Of a DNA stretch of 64,000 nucleotides, positions 15,637 through 25,892 are shown piece after piece. Position 1 is the first letter of the stretch. Each line of letters begins with the position of its first letter. The notes below the pieces were generated by a model, which worked only from the letters and a program-made list of their open reading frames with translations, was not told the origin of the DNA and searched no databases. The stretch spans positions 3,038,001 through 3,102,000 of the forward strand of contig NZ_CP004393.1 in the NCBI RefSeq assembly GCF_000819565.1, given 5' to 3'. Made by a program: the position numbers and the translations under genes. Source of the stretch: Celeribacter indicus. GTDB lineage: Bacteria; Pseudomonadota; Alphaproteobacteria; Rhodobacterales; Rhodobacteraceae.

Positions 15637-16986
15637 TCAGCTTTCGCCCGGCAGATCCGTCACCATCGAGGGCTCGCGCCGCGCCGGACAGGCCGCGCGG
15701 GCGCAGACCCGGCAACTCGTCCCCACCCCCTGGACCTCGTCGTCGCGCACCGAAAGCGCGAGCCGCTCCGCGGGCAGGAAAAGCATCGTCGCCTCGACCA
15801 CTTCCGGCCCGTCGAACCGCGCCGGCCGCTGCGGCTGGCAGATCGCATAGGCGAGATAGCGCCGCGCCGGCTCGCCCGGCTGCTCGACCACCCGCCGGAT
15901 CGGCACCATCGGCCGCAGCAGCGCCTGATAGAGCGGCCAGAGCGGACAGGCAGCCCCGAAGCGCGGCGGCGCGAAGCCGTCGAGCGGCTTGCGGAAGGTG
16001 AGCGCGCCGGAGCCGTCGCAGATCGCGAGCCCCGTCGGCACACGGCCCTCCCCCGGCGGCAGGCTCGCCAGCCGCCGCATCGCCGCCGGCAGGTCCGCCC
16101 CCGTCGCCTGCGCCAGCGCCGCCGGATCGGGCCCCTGCGCCGCCAGCACCTCCTCCACCATCGGCAGCGGCATCCGCTCCGCCTCCGCCCGCGCCCGCAG
16201 CAGCCAGGACTGCGCCAGCGCCAGCGCCGCGGGGGAGCGCAACCCCTCCTCCTCCCGCAAATCCGGGATCTGGCCGCGTTCGAGTTCGGGAAGCGCGAAA
16301 TCCCGCGCCGCCAGCCAGGCCTCGAGCTCGTCGAGCGGCGAGGACAGCGTCTCGTCGCTCTTGCCCACGTTGTCGAGATAGCTCACCAGCGCCTGCGCCC
16401 CCTCCGCGAGCCGCTGGCTGTCCTCGTAGAGATTGCGGTGGAACCGCGCCTGCCAGTCCGGGTCGATCTCCCCCATCCCGTTCAGGATTCCCGCCGTGGA
16501 ACGGATCGCCGTCACTGTGGACAGCACCTCATGCAGCGCGTCCGACAGGAACGGATCATGGGCCAGCCGGTCGTTGAGCGCCTCCACCCGCCGTTCGAGC
16601 GCGGTGATCCGGTCGCGCTGTCCGACCACGAGCGCGGCCCAGCCGGGGAAACGGCCCGCGAATTCCTCCGCCCGCGCGGCCTCCGGCGGCGGTGCGGCCT
16701 TGCCCTCCCGCCGTCCGGCCGCCATGGCGAAAGGCGGGTTGGAGGCCGCCTCCTGCAACCCCTCGAGCAGCGGCGCATCCGCCCCCTCGCTCAGCGCCGA
16801 GGGCTCGACCTCCAGCTCCCGCGCCAGATCCACGAGCAGCTTGCCGCCGATCCTGCGCCGGTTGTGCTCGATGAGGTTGAGATAGGCCGGCGAGATCCCG
16901 ACCCGCTTCGCGAGATCGGCCTGCCGGATCCCCCGCAGCGTGCGCCTCTCGCGGATGCGCGTGCCGGTGAGCGCGGATCGTGTCAT
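15637..16986 (-). CDS. ScfR/RamB-type short-chain-fatty-acyl transcription regulator
   Basis: 449 residues: an N-terminal XRE helix-turn-helix (RGIRQADLAKRVGISPAYLN, residues about 18-37), a central helical region with an acyl-sensing DUF2083-like domain, and a C-terminal cysteine cluster in TSCRVCARAACPARREP. This arrangement is typical of RamB, MccR/PrpC-type regulators and the alphaproteobacterial short-chain-fatty-acyl regulators, which respond to acetyl-, propionyl- or related CoA esters. It is transcribed away from acs with 760 bases between them, containing an inverted repeat and the seven-unit tandem array. Control of acs is inferred from this layout. GGGGAGAG precedes the ATG at 16986. 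Confidence 0.87.
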   Translation of the reverse strand: MTRSALTGTRIRERRTLRGIRQADLAKRVGISPAYLNLIEHNRRRIGGKLLVDLARELEVEPSALSEGADAPLLEGLQEAASNPPFAMAAGRREGKAAPPPEAARAEEFAGRFPGWAALVVGQRDRITALERRVEALNDRLAHDPFLSDALHEVLSTVTAIRSTAGILNGMGEIDPDWQARFHRNLYEDSQRLAEGAQALVSYLDNVGKSDETLSSPLDELEAWLAARDFALPELERGQIPDLREEEGLRSPAALALAQSWLLRARAEAERMPLPMVEEVLAAQGPDPAALAQATGADLPAAMRRLASLPPGEGRVPTGLAICDGSGALTFRKPLDGFAPPRFGAACPLWPLYQALLRPMVPIRRVVEQPGEPARRYLAYAICQPQRPARFDGPEVVEATMLFLPAERLALSVRDDEVQGVGTSCRVCARAACPARREPSMVTDLPGES

Positions 16987-17163
16987 TTTCTCTCCCCCTG
17001 CCGCCGCCCTGCCGCCGCGGCCTCTCCGCCGCGACCTCGCCGCCATGGTCTCTCCGCCGCGACCTCTCCGCCCCGGAAAGATCCGCCCTGCGACGGGCCC
17101 ATGTCACGCGGCGGCCTCCGTTTTTACACCCCGGAACGCCGGATGGCACAGCCCTTGACCGGA

Positions 17164-17186
17164 AAATCCTTGCACAGGCAGGATTT
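17164..17186. promoter_or_regulatory. Inverted repeat, candidate operator between scfR-type gene and acs
   Basis: AAATCCT (17164-17170) and AGGATTT (17180-17186) are perfect 7-base arms around a 9-base spacer TGCACAGGC. Two copies of TTTTACAC flank it (17122-17129 and 17228-17235). It lies about 180 bases upstream of the regulator gene. Binding protein unknown; the ScfR-type regulator is the natural candidate. The remainder of 16987-17163 is a low-complexity CCGCC-rich stretch. Confidence 0.4.
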
Positions 17187-17309
17187 GCCCTGTCGTTTTC
17201 TTCATCCATCCGCCGGACCTGCACCTCTTTTACACGCGCGCAGGCCGGAGGGGAAAGCCCTGTCCGCACCGACCGCCCTGCGCCCCGCACCACCGGCGCC
17301 CGGAACCGA

Positions 17310-17620
17310 CCGCCGCAGGAGGATCTCCGCGGCATGCGAAAGCGAAACGCTCCGCCGCAGGAGGGATTCCGGCGGCCATACAAAGCGAAACGCGCCGCCG
17401 CAGGAGGGGCGTCCCGGCGGCCATGCGGAAGCAAAACGCGCCGCCGCAGGAGGGGCGTCCCGGCGGCCATGCGGAAGCAAAACGCTCCGCCACAAGAGGG
17501 ATCCCGACAGCCATACGAAAGCGAAACGCGCCGCCGCAGGAGGGATCCCGGCAGCCATACGAAAGCGAAACGCGCCGCCACAAGAGGGGCGTCCCGGCGG
17601 CCATGCGAAAGAAGGGCTTG
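17310..17620. repeat. Seven-unit tandem repeat (42-46 bp) upstream of acs
   Basis: Units run 17310-17351, 17352-17394, 17395-17440, 17441-17486, 17487-17530, 17531-17574 and 17575-17620, each starting CCGCC-R-CARGAGG and most ending AARCGC. Two subtypes alternate: A (GGGATYCC...CATACRAA) in units 2, 5 and 6, and B (GGGGCGTCCC...CATGCG) in units 3, 4 and 7; unit 1 is divergent. Unit lengths are not multiples of three, so the array is not coding. The last unit runs into the predicted acs -35 element. It is a minisatellite or a multi-site binding array. Confidence 0.85.
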
Positions 17621-17646
17621 AGAACGCTGCGCGCAGGGACGAATAT
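17618..17646 (+). promoter_or_regulatory. Candidate acs promoter
   Basis: TTGAGA (17618-17623), 17-base spacer, GAATAT (17641-17646), about 100 bases before the acs start. The -35 element overlaps the end of the tandem array. Confidence 0.4.
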
Positions 17647-17747
17647 CCTGCCATCTGACGCCAGCCCTCCGCCCGTGCGCCCGCGCCGGCCGGAGGGCGC
17701 CCGCGCCGCCGGGCTGTGCGGGTGCGGCCTGTTCGGGAGGAGGAACG

Positions 17748-19703
<1,956 letters not shown>

Positions 19704-19720
19704 CAACGCCGCCAGGACAG

Positions 19721-19754
19721 AAACGCCGCCCTGCGAACAGCCGGGGCGGCGTTT
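19721..19754 (+). terminator. Terminator of acs
   Basis: Perfect 11-bp stem AAACGCCGCCC (19721-19731) / GGGCGGCGTTT (19744-19754), 18 bases past the stop. Only three T end the stem. Confidence 0.75.
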
Positions 19755-19822
19755 CCCGGCACGGAAGGGTGCGAGACCGGCGCCCGGCCAGCCCGACTTG
19801 CAGCCACACGGCCCAGCTCAGC

Positions 19823-19858
19823 CATATTGGGAAATGTCGCCATATTCGGAAATGTCGC
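19823..19858. repeat. Tandem 18-base repeat in the acs downstream intergenic region
   Basis: CATATTGGGAAATGTCGC is followed directly by CATATTCGGAAATGTCGC, one mismatch. The 300-base gap 19755-20063 otherwise shows AT-rich patches (TTAATACC near 19916 and TTTTAACG near 19955) that may hold the promoter of the next gene, but no gene. Confidence 0.6.
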
Positions 19859-20063
19859 ATGGTGTCCTCTTTCACTCGGATGAGACAAGCGTGCACCGGA
19901 CGTCTGAACGATCGGTTAATACCGCATCCGAAGGCCGGGGACATCCCGTTCGAATTTTAACGATCCTGCCGGGCGCAGGCGCCGATCATGCTGCCCGAAG
20001 GATTTTTTCAAAAAACGCCGGCGCGGAAAGAGTTTGTTAATCCGCCTGTGCCACATCTGGGTC

Positions 20064-20918
20064 ATGGATGTGCATGTGATCAATTGCGAAACGGAATGGG
20101 AGGCGCTGGCGGACCGTGTCCTGGCCCCTCTGCCCCAGCGCTGGCTTTATGGCGAGGCGGCCAGGCGCGTGGGCCGGGAGGTGCGCAGGCTGTGCATTTC
20201 CGACCGCGCGCACCCTGTCGCCCTCGCGCAGGTCGTGATGCGCCCGCTGCTCGCCTGGCGCATCAGCCTGACCTCGCGCGGGCCGCTGTTTCTCCGCCCC
20301 TGCGACCGCCAAGCGGCGGTGACGGCCCTGCGCCGTGCTCTGCCGGCCGGGGTGAAACTCATGTCCCCCGAGGACCGCCTCGGCAGGCTCCGCCTCTCCG
20401 CCCCTCCCGAAGTGGCGGAGCTGGATTTGACACCCCCCGTCTCCGCCCTGCGGGCAGGGCTCGACGGCAAATGGCGCAATGCCCTGAAAAAAGCGGAAAA
20501 CACGCGGCGCGAACCGGTGCAGACACGGCCCTCCGCCCAGACCCTGATGCCCCTTCTTCACGCCGAAAAGAGGCGGCAGGCCGCCGGGCGCTATCGCGCA
20601 CTCCCACCGGAATTCACCCTCGCGATTCAGAAGGTTGCCCCTGACTCCCTGAGACTGTTCAGCGGCCCGGATGCGCAGATGCTCTTCATCCGGCACGGCA
20701 CCTCCGCCACCTATCATATCGGACATAGCGGACCGGAGGGGCGCAGGCTGAACGCGCATAATCTCCTTCTCTGGAACGCCATCGAGGCCCTCAGGGCCGA
20801 AGGCGTCCTGCGCCTCGACCTCGGCACGATCGACCGCGACCGGGCGCCGACGCTCGCCCGGTTCAAGCTGCGCAGCGGCGCGCAGGCCCGGCGCCTCGGG
20901 CCGGCCGGCCTGCTGTGA
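20064..20918 (+). CDS. FemAB/GNAT-like acyltransferase
   Basis: 284 residues. The C-terminal half carries the pattern of FemAB-related GNAT proteins: a helical GKWRNALKKAENT segment near 140, RLFSGPDAQMLFIRHGTSATYHIGHSGPEGRRLNAHNLL around 195-235, and LDLGTIDRDRAPTLARFKLRSGA near the end. Such proteins transfer aminoacyl or acyl groups to cell-wall, lipid or peptide acceptors; the substrate is unknown. The ATG at 20064 lacks a strong ribosome site; a TTG at 20034 in the same frame has GGAAAG upstream and would add ten residues, so the start is uncertain. Confidence 0.75.
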   Translation: MDVHVINCETEWEALADRVLAPLPQRWLYGEAARRVGREVRRLCISDRAHPVALAQVVMRPLLAWRISLTSRGPLFLRPCDRQAAVTALRRALPAGVKLMSPEDRLGRLRLSAPPEVAELDLTPPVSALRAGLDGKWRNALKKAENTRREPVQTRPSAQTLMPLLHAEKRRQAAGRYRALPPEFTLAIQKVAPDSLRLFSGPDAQMLFIRHGTSATYHIGHSGPEGRRLNAHNLLLWNAIEALRAEGVLRLDLGTIDRDRAPTLARFKLRSGAQARRLGPAGLL

Positions 20919-21021
20919 GAATTTCTCCGCCGACGCTCCGCAGTCCTCGGCGGGGTTCCGCCTCGCCTCGGCGCGCGGGAGGAACCCGCCCCTCTCCCAT
21001 CTCATTGATCTCACACATCAC

Positions 21022-21058
21022 GCGGGCGGCCCCGCCGGTTCCTGCCGGGGCCGCCCGC
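21022..21058. repeat. Long GC-rich inverted repeat before the PRC-barrel gene
   Basis: Perfect 13-bp arms GCGGGCGGCCCCG (21022-21034) and CGGGGCCGCCCGC (21046-21058). No U-run follows, so it may be an upstream terminator or a structured leader, ending 15 bases before the AGGAGA ribosome site at 21073. Confidence 0.6.
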
Positions 21059-21083
21059 TCATGGACGCAAACAGGAGAAAGAG

Positions 21084-21707
21084 ATGACCATCCTGAAACA
21101 CACGCTGATGACGACCGCGGCGGTTCTCGCCCTCGCCGCAGGCCCCGCCTTCGCCCAGTCCACCGACTCGGAGCCGGGCATCCTGCTCGACGACAATGGC
21201 GGCCAGGTCGACAGCGGCACCCAGGCGCAGGTCGAACCGGACGCCGTGGGCGAGGACGAGATGAACGAGCCGGCGCCCGATCCCGACCTCTCGCAGGACA
21301 GCGACGGCGCGTCCGATCCGCTCGCCCCGGCGGATGGCGAGCCGGCCCTCGCACAGGATGCACCGCCCACCCCGATGGGGCCGGCGACGGAAAGTTTCGC
21401 GGATGTCACCATCGCCGATATCATCGGCATGAACGTGCTGTCCGAGGATGGCAGCGATATCGGTGAGATCGACGCCATCGTCGAAGACAATGGCACGGCC
21501 AAGGCGGTCGTGGGCATGGGCGGTTTCCTCGGCATCGGGGAGCATGACGTGCTGATCGACATCTCCGCGCTTCAGGCCGTGGACGATTCCACGGTGATGG
21601 TGGAGGGCCAGTCCGAGGCCGAGCTGGAGGCGATGCCCGACGTCGATGTCGACAGCTATACCGAGATCGACGGGGAAATGACCCTCGGCCAGGCCGTCAA
21701 CTCCTGA
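21084..21707 (+). CDS. Exported PRC-barrel domain protein
   Basis: 207 residues. The signal peptide runs to about AFAQ (residue 25). Residues 26-105 are acidic, Asp/Glu/Pro/Ala-rich and probably disordered. A PRC-barrel follows (IADIIGMNVLSEDGSDIGEIDAIVED...AVVGMGGFLGIGEHDVLIDISAL, about 112-165). PRC-barrel proteins occur in photosynthetic reaction centres, ribosome maturation and many exported proteins of this group of bacteria with unknown function. AGGAGAAAGAG precedes the start. A pair of hairpins ends the gene. Confidence 0.85.
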   Translation: MTILKHTLMTTAAVLALAAGPAFAQSTDSEPGILLDDNGGQVDSGTQAQVEPDAVGEDEMNEPAPDPDLSQDSDGASDPLAPADGEPALAQDAPPTPMGPATESFADVTIADIIGMNVLSEDGSDIGEIDAIVEDNGTAKAVVGMGGFLGIGEHDVLIDISALQAVDDSTVMVEGQSEAELEAMPDVDVDSYTEIDGEMTLGQAVNS

Positions 21708-21729
21708 GCCTGTCCCTCCGGGCCTCGCT

Positions 21730-21793
21730 CTCCGCGCGTCCCGTCCTGCCGCGCGGAGGCGTGACGCCCGTCCCGGCTCCGTGCCGGGGCGGG
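21730..21793. terminator. Two hairpins between convergent genes
   Basis: CTCCGCGCG (21730-21738) / CGCGCGGAG (21750-21758), then a 12-13 bp stem with one G-T pair between about 21765 and 21793. They separate the PRC-barrel gene from the end of the importer operon. Confidence 0.55.
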
Positions 21794-21807
21794 CGCATCG
21801 CGGGCGC

Positions 21808-22794
21808 TCAGCCGCCGAGCGCCGCGTCGGTGATCTCGAGCGTATAGGCGCCCTCCGGTTCCTGCGTGATCACCGGATCGGAGCCGCCCAACAGCAGGCT
21901 CTCGACCGTGCGCTCGTAATCCGCCGGGTCGAGCGCGCCCGCGGATCCCGCGGTGAGCTTCGCCACTTCCGCCATCATCCGCTTCTGGTGTTCCTCGGTC
22001 TGCGCGCCGGTCTCGTCGTAATCGAGCACGATCATCGCCGCCTCGTCCGGGTTCTCCTCCGCCCATTTCCAGCCTTCCATCGAAGCTTTGACGAACCGCA
22101 CCATCTTGTCGCGGAAGGCCTCGTCCCCGAGATTTTCCTCGAGCACGTAGAGCCCGTCCTCGAGCGTCGCCACGCCCTCGTCCTCGTATTTGAAGGTGAC
22201 GAGATCCTCCTCGGAAATCCCCGCGTCGATCACCTGCCAGTATTCGTTATAGGTCATGGTGGAGATACAGGCCGCCTGCTTCTGCAACAGCGGGTCGACG
22301 TTGAACCCCTGCTTGAGCACCTCGACGCCCTCCTCGCCGCCCTCGGTCGGGATGCCGAGCTTGCTCATCCACGACAGGAACGGATATTCATTGCCGAAGA
22401 ACCAGACGCCGAGCGTCTTGCCCGGAAAGTCCTCCGGGCTCTCCACGCCGCTTTCCTTCAGGCAGGTCAGCATCATGCCCGAACTCTTGAAGGGCTGGGC
22501 GATGTTGACGACCGGCGCGCCGTTTTCCCGCGCGGCAAGCGCCGAGGGCATCCAGTCCACCATCACATCCGCGCCCCCGCCGAGGAGCACCTGCACCGGG
22601 GCGATGTCGGGTCCGCCCGGCCTGATCGTCACGTCGAGATCGGCCTCCTCGTAATAGCCGTTCTCCAGCGCGACGTAATAGCCCGCGAATTGCGCCTGCG
22701 TCACCCATTTGAGCTGAAGCGTCACCTCGTCGGCGGCGAAGGCCCCCGTCGTCATCGCTGCCAGCGCGGATGCGCTCACCAGTAGCTTTCTCAT
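21808..22794 (-). CDS. NMT1/THI5-type ABC substrate-binding protein (pyrimidine operon)
   Basis: 328 residues with a cleavable signal peptide ending at AFA (residue 19-21). The mature start DEVTLQLKWVTQAQFAGYYVALENGYY is the THI5/NMT1 (ThiY-like) signature; members bind pyrimidines such as HMP and formylaminopyrimidine, or sulfonates. It is the last gene of the minus-strand operon that starts with the ureidopropionase-like hydrolase, so its ligand is probably a pyrimidine or its degradation intermediate (inference). GGAGG lies 10 bases before the ATG. Confidence 0.87.
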   Translation of the reverse strand: MRKLLVSASALAAMTTGAFAADEVTLQLKWVTQAQFAGYYVALENGYYEEADLDVTIRPGGPDIAPVQVLLGGGADVMVDWMPSALAARENGAPVVNIAQPFKSSGMMLTCLKESGVESPEDFPGKTLGVWFFGNEYPFLSWMSKLGIPTEGGEEGVEVLKQGFNVDPLLQKQAACISTMTYNEYWQVIDAGISEEDLVTFKYEDEGVATLEDGLYVLEENLGDEAFRDKMVRFVKASMEGWKWAEENPDEAAMIVLDYDETGAQTEEHQKRMMAEVAKLTAGSAGALDPADYERTVESLLLGGSDPVITQEPEGAYTLEITDAALGG

Positions 22795-22862
22795 CGTGTC
22801 ACAACCTCCAAGTTGCCGAAAATGCCGGGGATGTTCGCCTCCCCGTGCCGTTGGATGCGGGA

Positions 22863-23699
22863 TCACCCGCGTTGGGACGGGTGCCAGAAGGTCACCCCCT
22901 TCTCGATCAGCGAGACCAGCCCGTAGAAGGCCGACCCCGTGACCGCCGCCACCGCGATCTCCGCCCAGACCATATCAAGCCCGAGACGGCCGACTTCGGT
23001 GGAAATCCGGAACCCCATGCCTTTGATCGGGGAGCCGAAGAATTCCGCGACGATCGCCCCGATAAGCGCCAGCGTCGTCGCAATTTTGAGCCCGTTGAAA
23101 ACAAAGGGCATCGCCGCCGGCAGCCGCAGCTTCAACAGCGTCTGCCGGTAGGAGGCGCCATAGGTGCGCATCAGGTCGCGCTGCATCGCATCCGCCGCCT
23201 GGAGCCCCGCAACCGTGTTCACGAGCACGGGAAAGAACACCATCACCACCACCACCGCGGCTTTCGACTGCCAGTCGAAGCCGAACCACATCACGAGGAT
23301 CGGCGCGATGCCCACGATCGGCAGGGCGGCGACGAAATTCCCCACCGGCAGGAGCCCGCGTTGCAGAAAGGGCGAGCGGTCGATGGCGATGGCGGTGAGA
23401 CCGGCCGCGCCGCAGCCGAGCAGATAGCCGGTGAGCGCCCCCTTGACGATGGTCTGCACGAAATCCGTCCAGAGGATCGGCGCCGAGGAGGTGATCCGTG
23501 CCCAGATCGCCGTGGGGGCGGGCAGGATCACCGGCGAGACCCCGAACAGCCGGACGGCGAGTTCCCAGATCAGCAGGAGCGTCACCCCGAACAGGACCGG
23601 CACGAGCCAGCGCGTCCGCGCCTGCGCGGCAAGCCGGGTGTTGAGCCACCAGAGGCCGAGCCAGACGGCGAGGACGAGCGCGACATGGACAAGGGTCAT
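22863..23699 (-). CDS. ABC transporter permease 1 (pyrimidine operon)
   Basis: 278-residue inner-membrane protein with about six membrane segments and the cytoplasmic EAA-type loop (QAADAMQRDLMRTYGASYRQTLLKLRLPAAMPFVFNGLK trimmed motif: MRTYGAS...LRLPAAMP). BPD-type permease of the SsuC/ThiX group. Its ATG overlaps the stop of permease 2 (ATGA), so the two are coupled and likely form a heterodimeric channel for the NMT1-type binding protein encoded just downstream. Confidence 0.88.
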   Translation of the reverse strand: MTLVHVALVLAVWLGLWWLNTRLAAQARTRWLVPVLFGVTLLLIWELAVRLFGVSPVILPAPTAIWARITSSAPILWTDFVQTIVKGALTGYLLGCGAAGLTAIAIDRSPFLQRGLLPVGNFVAALPIVGIAPILVMWFGFDWQSKAAVVVVMVFFPVLVNTVAGLQAADAMQRDLMRTYGASYRQTLLKLRLPAAMPFVFNGLKIATTLALIGAIVAEFFGSPIKGMGFRISTEVGRLGLDMVWAEIAVAAVTGSAFYGLVSLIEKGVTFWHPSQRG

Positions 23700-24559
23700 C
23701 GCGCCATCCCCATCCGTTTCAGAACGCCCCTCTCGAGCGCGCCGACGATCCCCACGAGCGCCGCCGCAAGGGCCGCCGCGGCAAAGAGCGCCGACCAGAT
23801 CTGCACCGTCTGGCCGTAATAGCTCCCCGACAGGAGCCGCGCGCCGAGGCCGCGCGTCGCCCCCGAGGGCAGTTCGGCCACGATCGTACCGACGAGCGCC
23901 GCCGCGATGGCCACTTTCAGCGAGGCGAAGAGATAGGGCATCGACGAGGGCAGCCTCAGCTTGCGAAAGGTCTCCGCCCCGCCCGCGTTATAGGTCTTCA
24001 TCAGGTCGAGCTGCATCTGGTCGGGCGCGCGCAGCCCCTTCACCATGCCCACGGCCACCGGAAAGAAGGAGAGGTAGGCGGCGATGATCGACTTCGGGAT
24101 CAGCCCGGAGATCCCCATCGAATTCAGCACCACGATGATCATCGGCGCGATGGCGAGGATCGGGATGGTCTGCGAGGCGATGGCCCAGGGCATCACGCCG
24201 AGGTCCATCGCCCGGTTGTGCACGATCCCGACGGCGAGCGCGATGCCCGCGAGCGTCCCGATCCCGAAGCCGACGAGCGTCGCCGACAGCGTGACCCAGC
24301 CGTGATAGACGAGCGAGCGCCGCGAGGTCGGGCGCAGCTCCGCCGTCGTCTTCCAGATCTCCGCCGCGACCTGATGCGGCGCGGGAAGTTTCGGGCGCTC
24401 CTGCGACAGCGTGTCCGCGACGAGCGCGCCGAAGGACACCTCCTCCCCCGCCCGCGCGGCCTGGTCATGGGTCCACTGGCTGTTCATCCGGATCGCCGCC
24501 CCGTACCAGACGAGGAGCAGGACGGCGAGCACCGTGAGGACGGGAAGGAGGTTCCTCAT
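23696..24559 (-). CDS. ABC transporter permease 2 (pyrimidine operon)
   Basis: 287 residues, an N-terminal signal-anchor (LLPVLTVLAVLLLVWYGAAI), a periplasmic loop of about 60 residues, then five or so membrane segments with the EAA loop LMKTYNAGGAETFRKLRLPS. Homologous to permease 1 but with a longer periplasmic insert. Follows the ATPase gene after 118 bases, which is the widest gap inside this operon. Confidence 0.87.
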   Translation of the reverse strand: MRNLLPVLTVLAVLLLVWYGAAIRMNSQWTHDQAARAGEEVSFGALVADTLSQERPKLPAPHQVAAEIWKTTAELRPTSRRSLVYHGWVTLSATLVGFGIGTLAGIALAVGIVHNRAMDLGVMPWAIASQTIPILAIAPMIIVVLNSMGISGLIPKSIIAAYLSFFPVAVGMVKGLRAPDQMQLDLMKTYNAGGAETFRKLRLPSSMPYLFASLKVAIAAALVGTIVAELPSGATRGLGARLLSGSYYGQTVQIWSALFAAAALAAALVGIVGALERGVLKRMGMAR

Positions 24560-24677
24560 GCCCGGCCTCCCGCCCGCAACCGGCGCCGGACCGGATATTT
24601 ATGAGCAGATGAAGCAGCCCGCCGCGCGTCCCGGCGAGGCCCGACAAAAGTCCGACGCAAGTCCGACGCAAATCCGA

Positions 24678-25457
24678 TCATGCCTCGTGCCCCGCCCGCA
24701 GCCCCTCGCGCACCCGGTGCGCGATCGCGATGAACTCCGGCGTGTCGCGGATCTCGAGCGGCCGCTCCCTCGGCAGCGGGCTTTCGATCACATCCGTGAT
24801 CCGCCCCGGCCGCGGGCTCATCACGACGATCCTGGTCGAGAGATAGACCGCCTCCGGGATCGAATGGGTCACGAAGCCGATGGTCTTCTCCGTCGCCGCC
24901 CAGAGGCGCAGAAGCTCCTCGTTGAGCCGGTCGCGCACGATTTCGTCAAGCGCACCAAAGGGTTCGTCCATGAGCAGGATCCCGGCATCGAAGGCCAGCG
25001 CACGCGCGATGGAGGCGCGCTGCTGCATCCCGCCGGAGAGCTGCCAGGGGAATTTCCGGCCAAAGCCCGTCAGGTCCACGAGATCGAGCACCTTCTCCAC
25101 ACGCGCGTCCTGATCGGCCTTCGGAAAGCCCATGATCTCCAGCGGCAGCTTGATATTGCCCGCGATCGTGCGCCAGGGATACAGCCCGGCGGCTTGGAAG
25201 ACATAGCCATAAGCCCTTGATTTGCGGGCCTCCTCCGGGCTCAGCCCGTTGACCTCGAGCGTGCCGCCCGTCGGCGTCTCGAGCCCGGCGATGCAGCGCA
25301 GGAAGGTCGTCTTGCCACAGCCCGACGGCCCGATGAAGGAGACGAAATCGCCCTTGTCGATCCGCAGGGAGACATCCCTGAGCGCCTGCACCGGCCCGTC
25401 ACCCGTCCGGAAGGTGAGATCGACATGCTGCGCGTCGATGACCGGCCGCGCCGTCAT
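24678..25457 (-). CDS. ABC transporter ATP-binding protein (pyrimidine operon)
   Basis: 259 residues. Walker A GPSGCGKTT near 43, Q-loop GYVFQAAGLYPWRT, signature LSGGMQQRASIARAL near 141, Walker B ILLMDEPFGALDE near 162 and switch His in VTHSIPEA. SsuB/TauB/ThiZ group. The start overlaps the stop of the VOC gene by ATGA and has GGAGGGGGGAGG upstream. It energises uptake through permeases 1 and 2. Confidence 0.92.
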   Translation of the reverse strand: MTARPVIDAQHVDLTFRTGDGPVQALRDVSLRIDKGDFVSFIGPSGCGKTTFLRCIAGLETPTGGTLEVNGLSPEEARKSRAYGYVFQAAGLYPWRTIAGNIKLPLEIMGFPKADQDARVEKVLDLVDLTGFGRKFPWQLSGGMQQRASIARALAFDAGILLMDEPFGALDEIVRDRLNEELLRLWAATEKTIGFVTHSIPEAVYLSTRIVVMSPRPGRITDVIESPLPRERPLEIRDTPEFIAIAHRVREGLRAGHEA

Positions 25458-25891
25458 GCCTCCCCCCTCCACAGGCCCCGGTCCGCCAGTTCCACGCTGT
25501 TGCCCGCCGGGTCGCGCAGGTAGATCGACCTCCTGCCGGTCGGCCAGAGGAAATCCGCCTCTATCTCCACATTGTTTTCCTTCAGATAGTCGGCCCATCC
25601 GGCCAGGTGTTCGGACGCGACCGCCAGCGCGACATGGCCCTGTCCCTCCGCCCCGTGCGGAGGCACGGGCAGGCGCGCGCCGGGCGGCGGCGGAACCCGC
25701 GTCGCCTCCGCGATGAAACACAGGACCACGCTCTCGCTGTCCGGCCCGGCGCGAAAGAACGCATGCCGCCCCTCCACGCGCACGATCACCTCGAGCCCGA
25801 GAAGGCCCTCGTAGAACGCCTGCGCCGCGTCGAGATCCGTCACATAGACCGCCGCTTCGAGGACACCGCAAACTTCGGGAGCACGCGCCAC
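25454..25891 (-). CDS. VOC-superfamily (glyoxalase/dioxygenase-like) protein in the pyrimidine operon
   Basis: 145 residues with the paired beta-alpha-beta-beta-beta units of the vicinal-oxygen-chelate fold: LEAAVYVTDLDAAQAFYEGLLGLEVI at the N-terminus and GHVALAVASEHLAGWADYLKENN...RSIYLRDPAGNSVELADRGLW in the second half. Candidate metal ligands are His 91 region (GQGHVALA) and the Glu of SVELADR. It is wedged between hydA (1 base apart) and the ATPase (4-base overlap), so it is part of the pathway or of detoxification linked to it. I know of no standard VOC step in reductive pyrimidine degradation. Confidence 0.85.
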   Translation of the reverse strand: MARAPEVCGVLEAAVYVTDLDAAQAFYEGLLGLEVIVRVEGRHAFFRAGPDSESVVLCFIAEATRVPPPPGARLPVPPHGAEGQGHVALAVASEHLAGWADYLKENNVEIEADFLWPTGRRSIYLRDPAGNSVELADRGLWRGEA

Positions 25892-25892
25892 G

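Noticed and set aside
17310..17620. CRISPR array
   Set aside because: Units are contiguous near-copies without unique spacers, and no cas gene is present.
19930..19965. tRNA T-arm-like GTTCGAATT
   Set aside because: No acceptor or anticodon arms can be folded around it.
21808..22862. TPP riboswitch before the THI5-type binding protein gene
   Set aside because: None of the conserved TPP-aptamer blocks is visible upstream, and the gene sits inside an operon.
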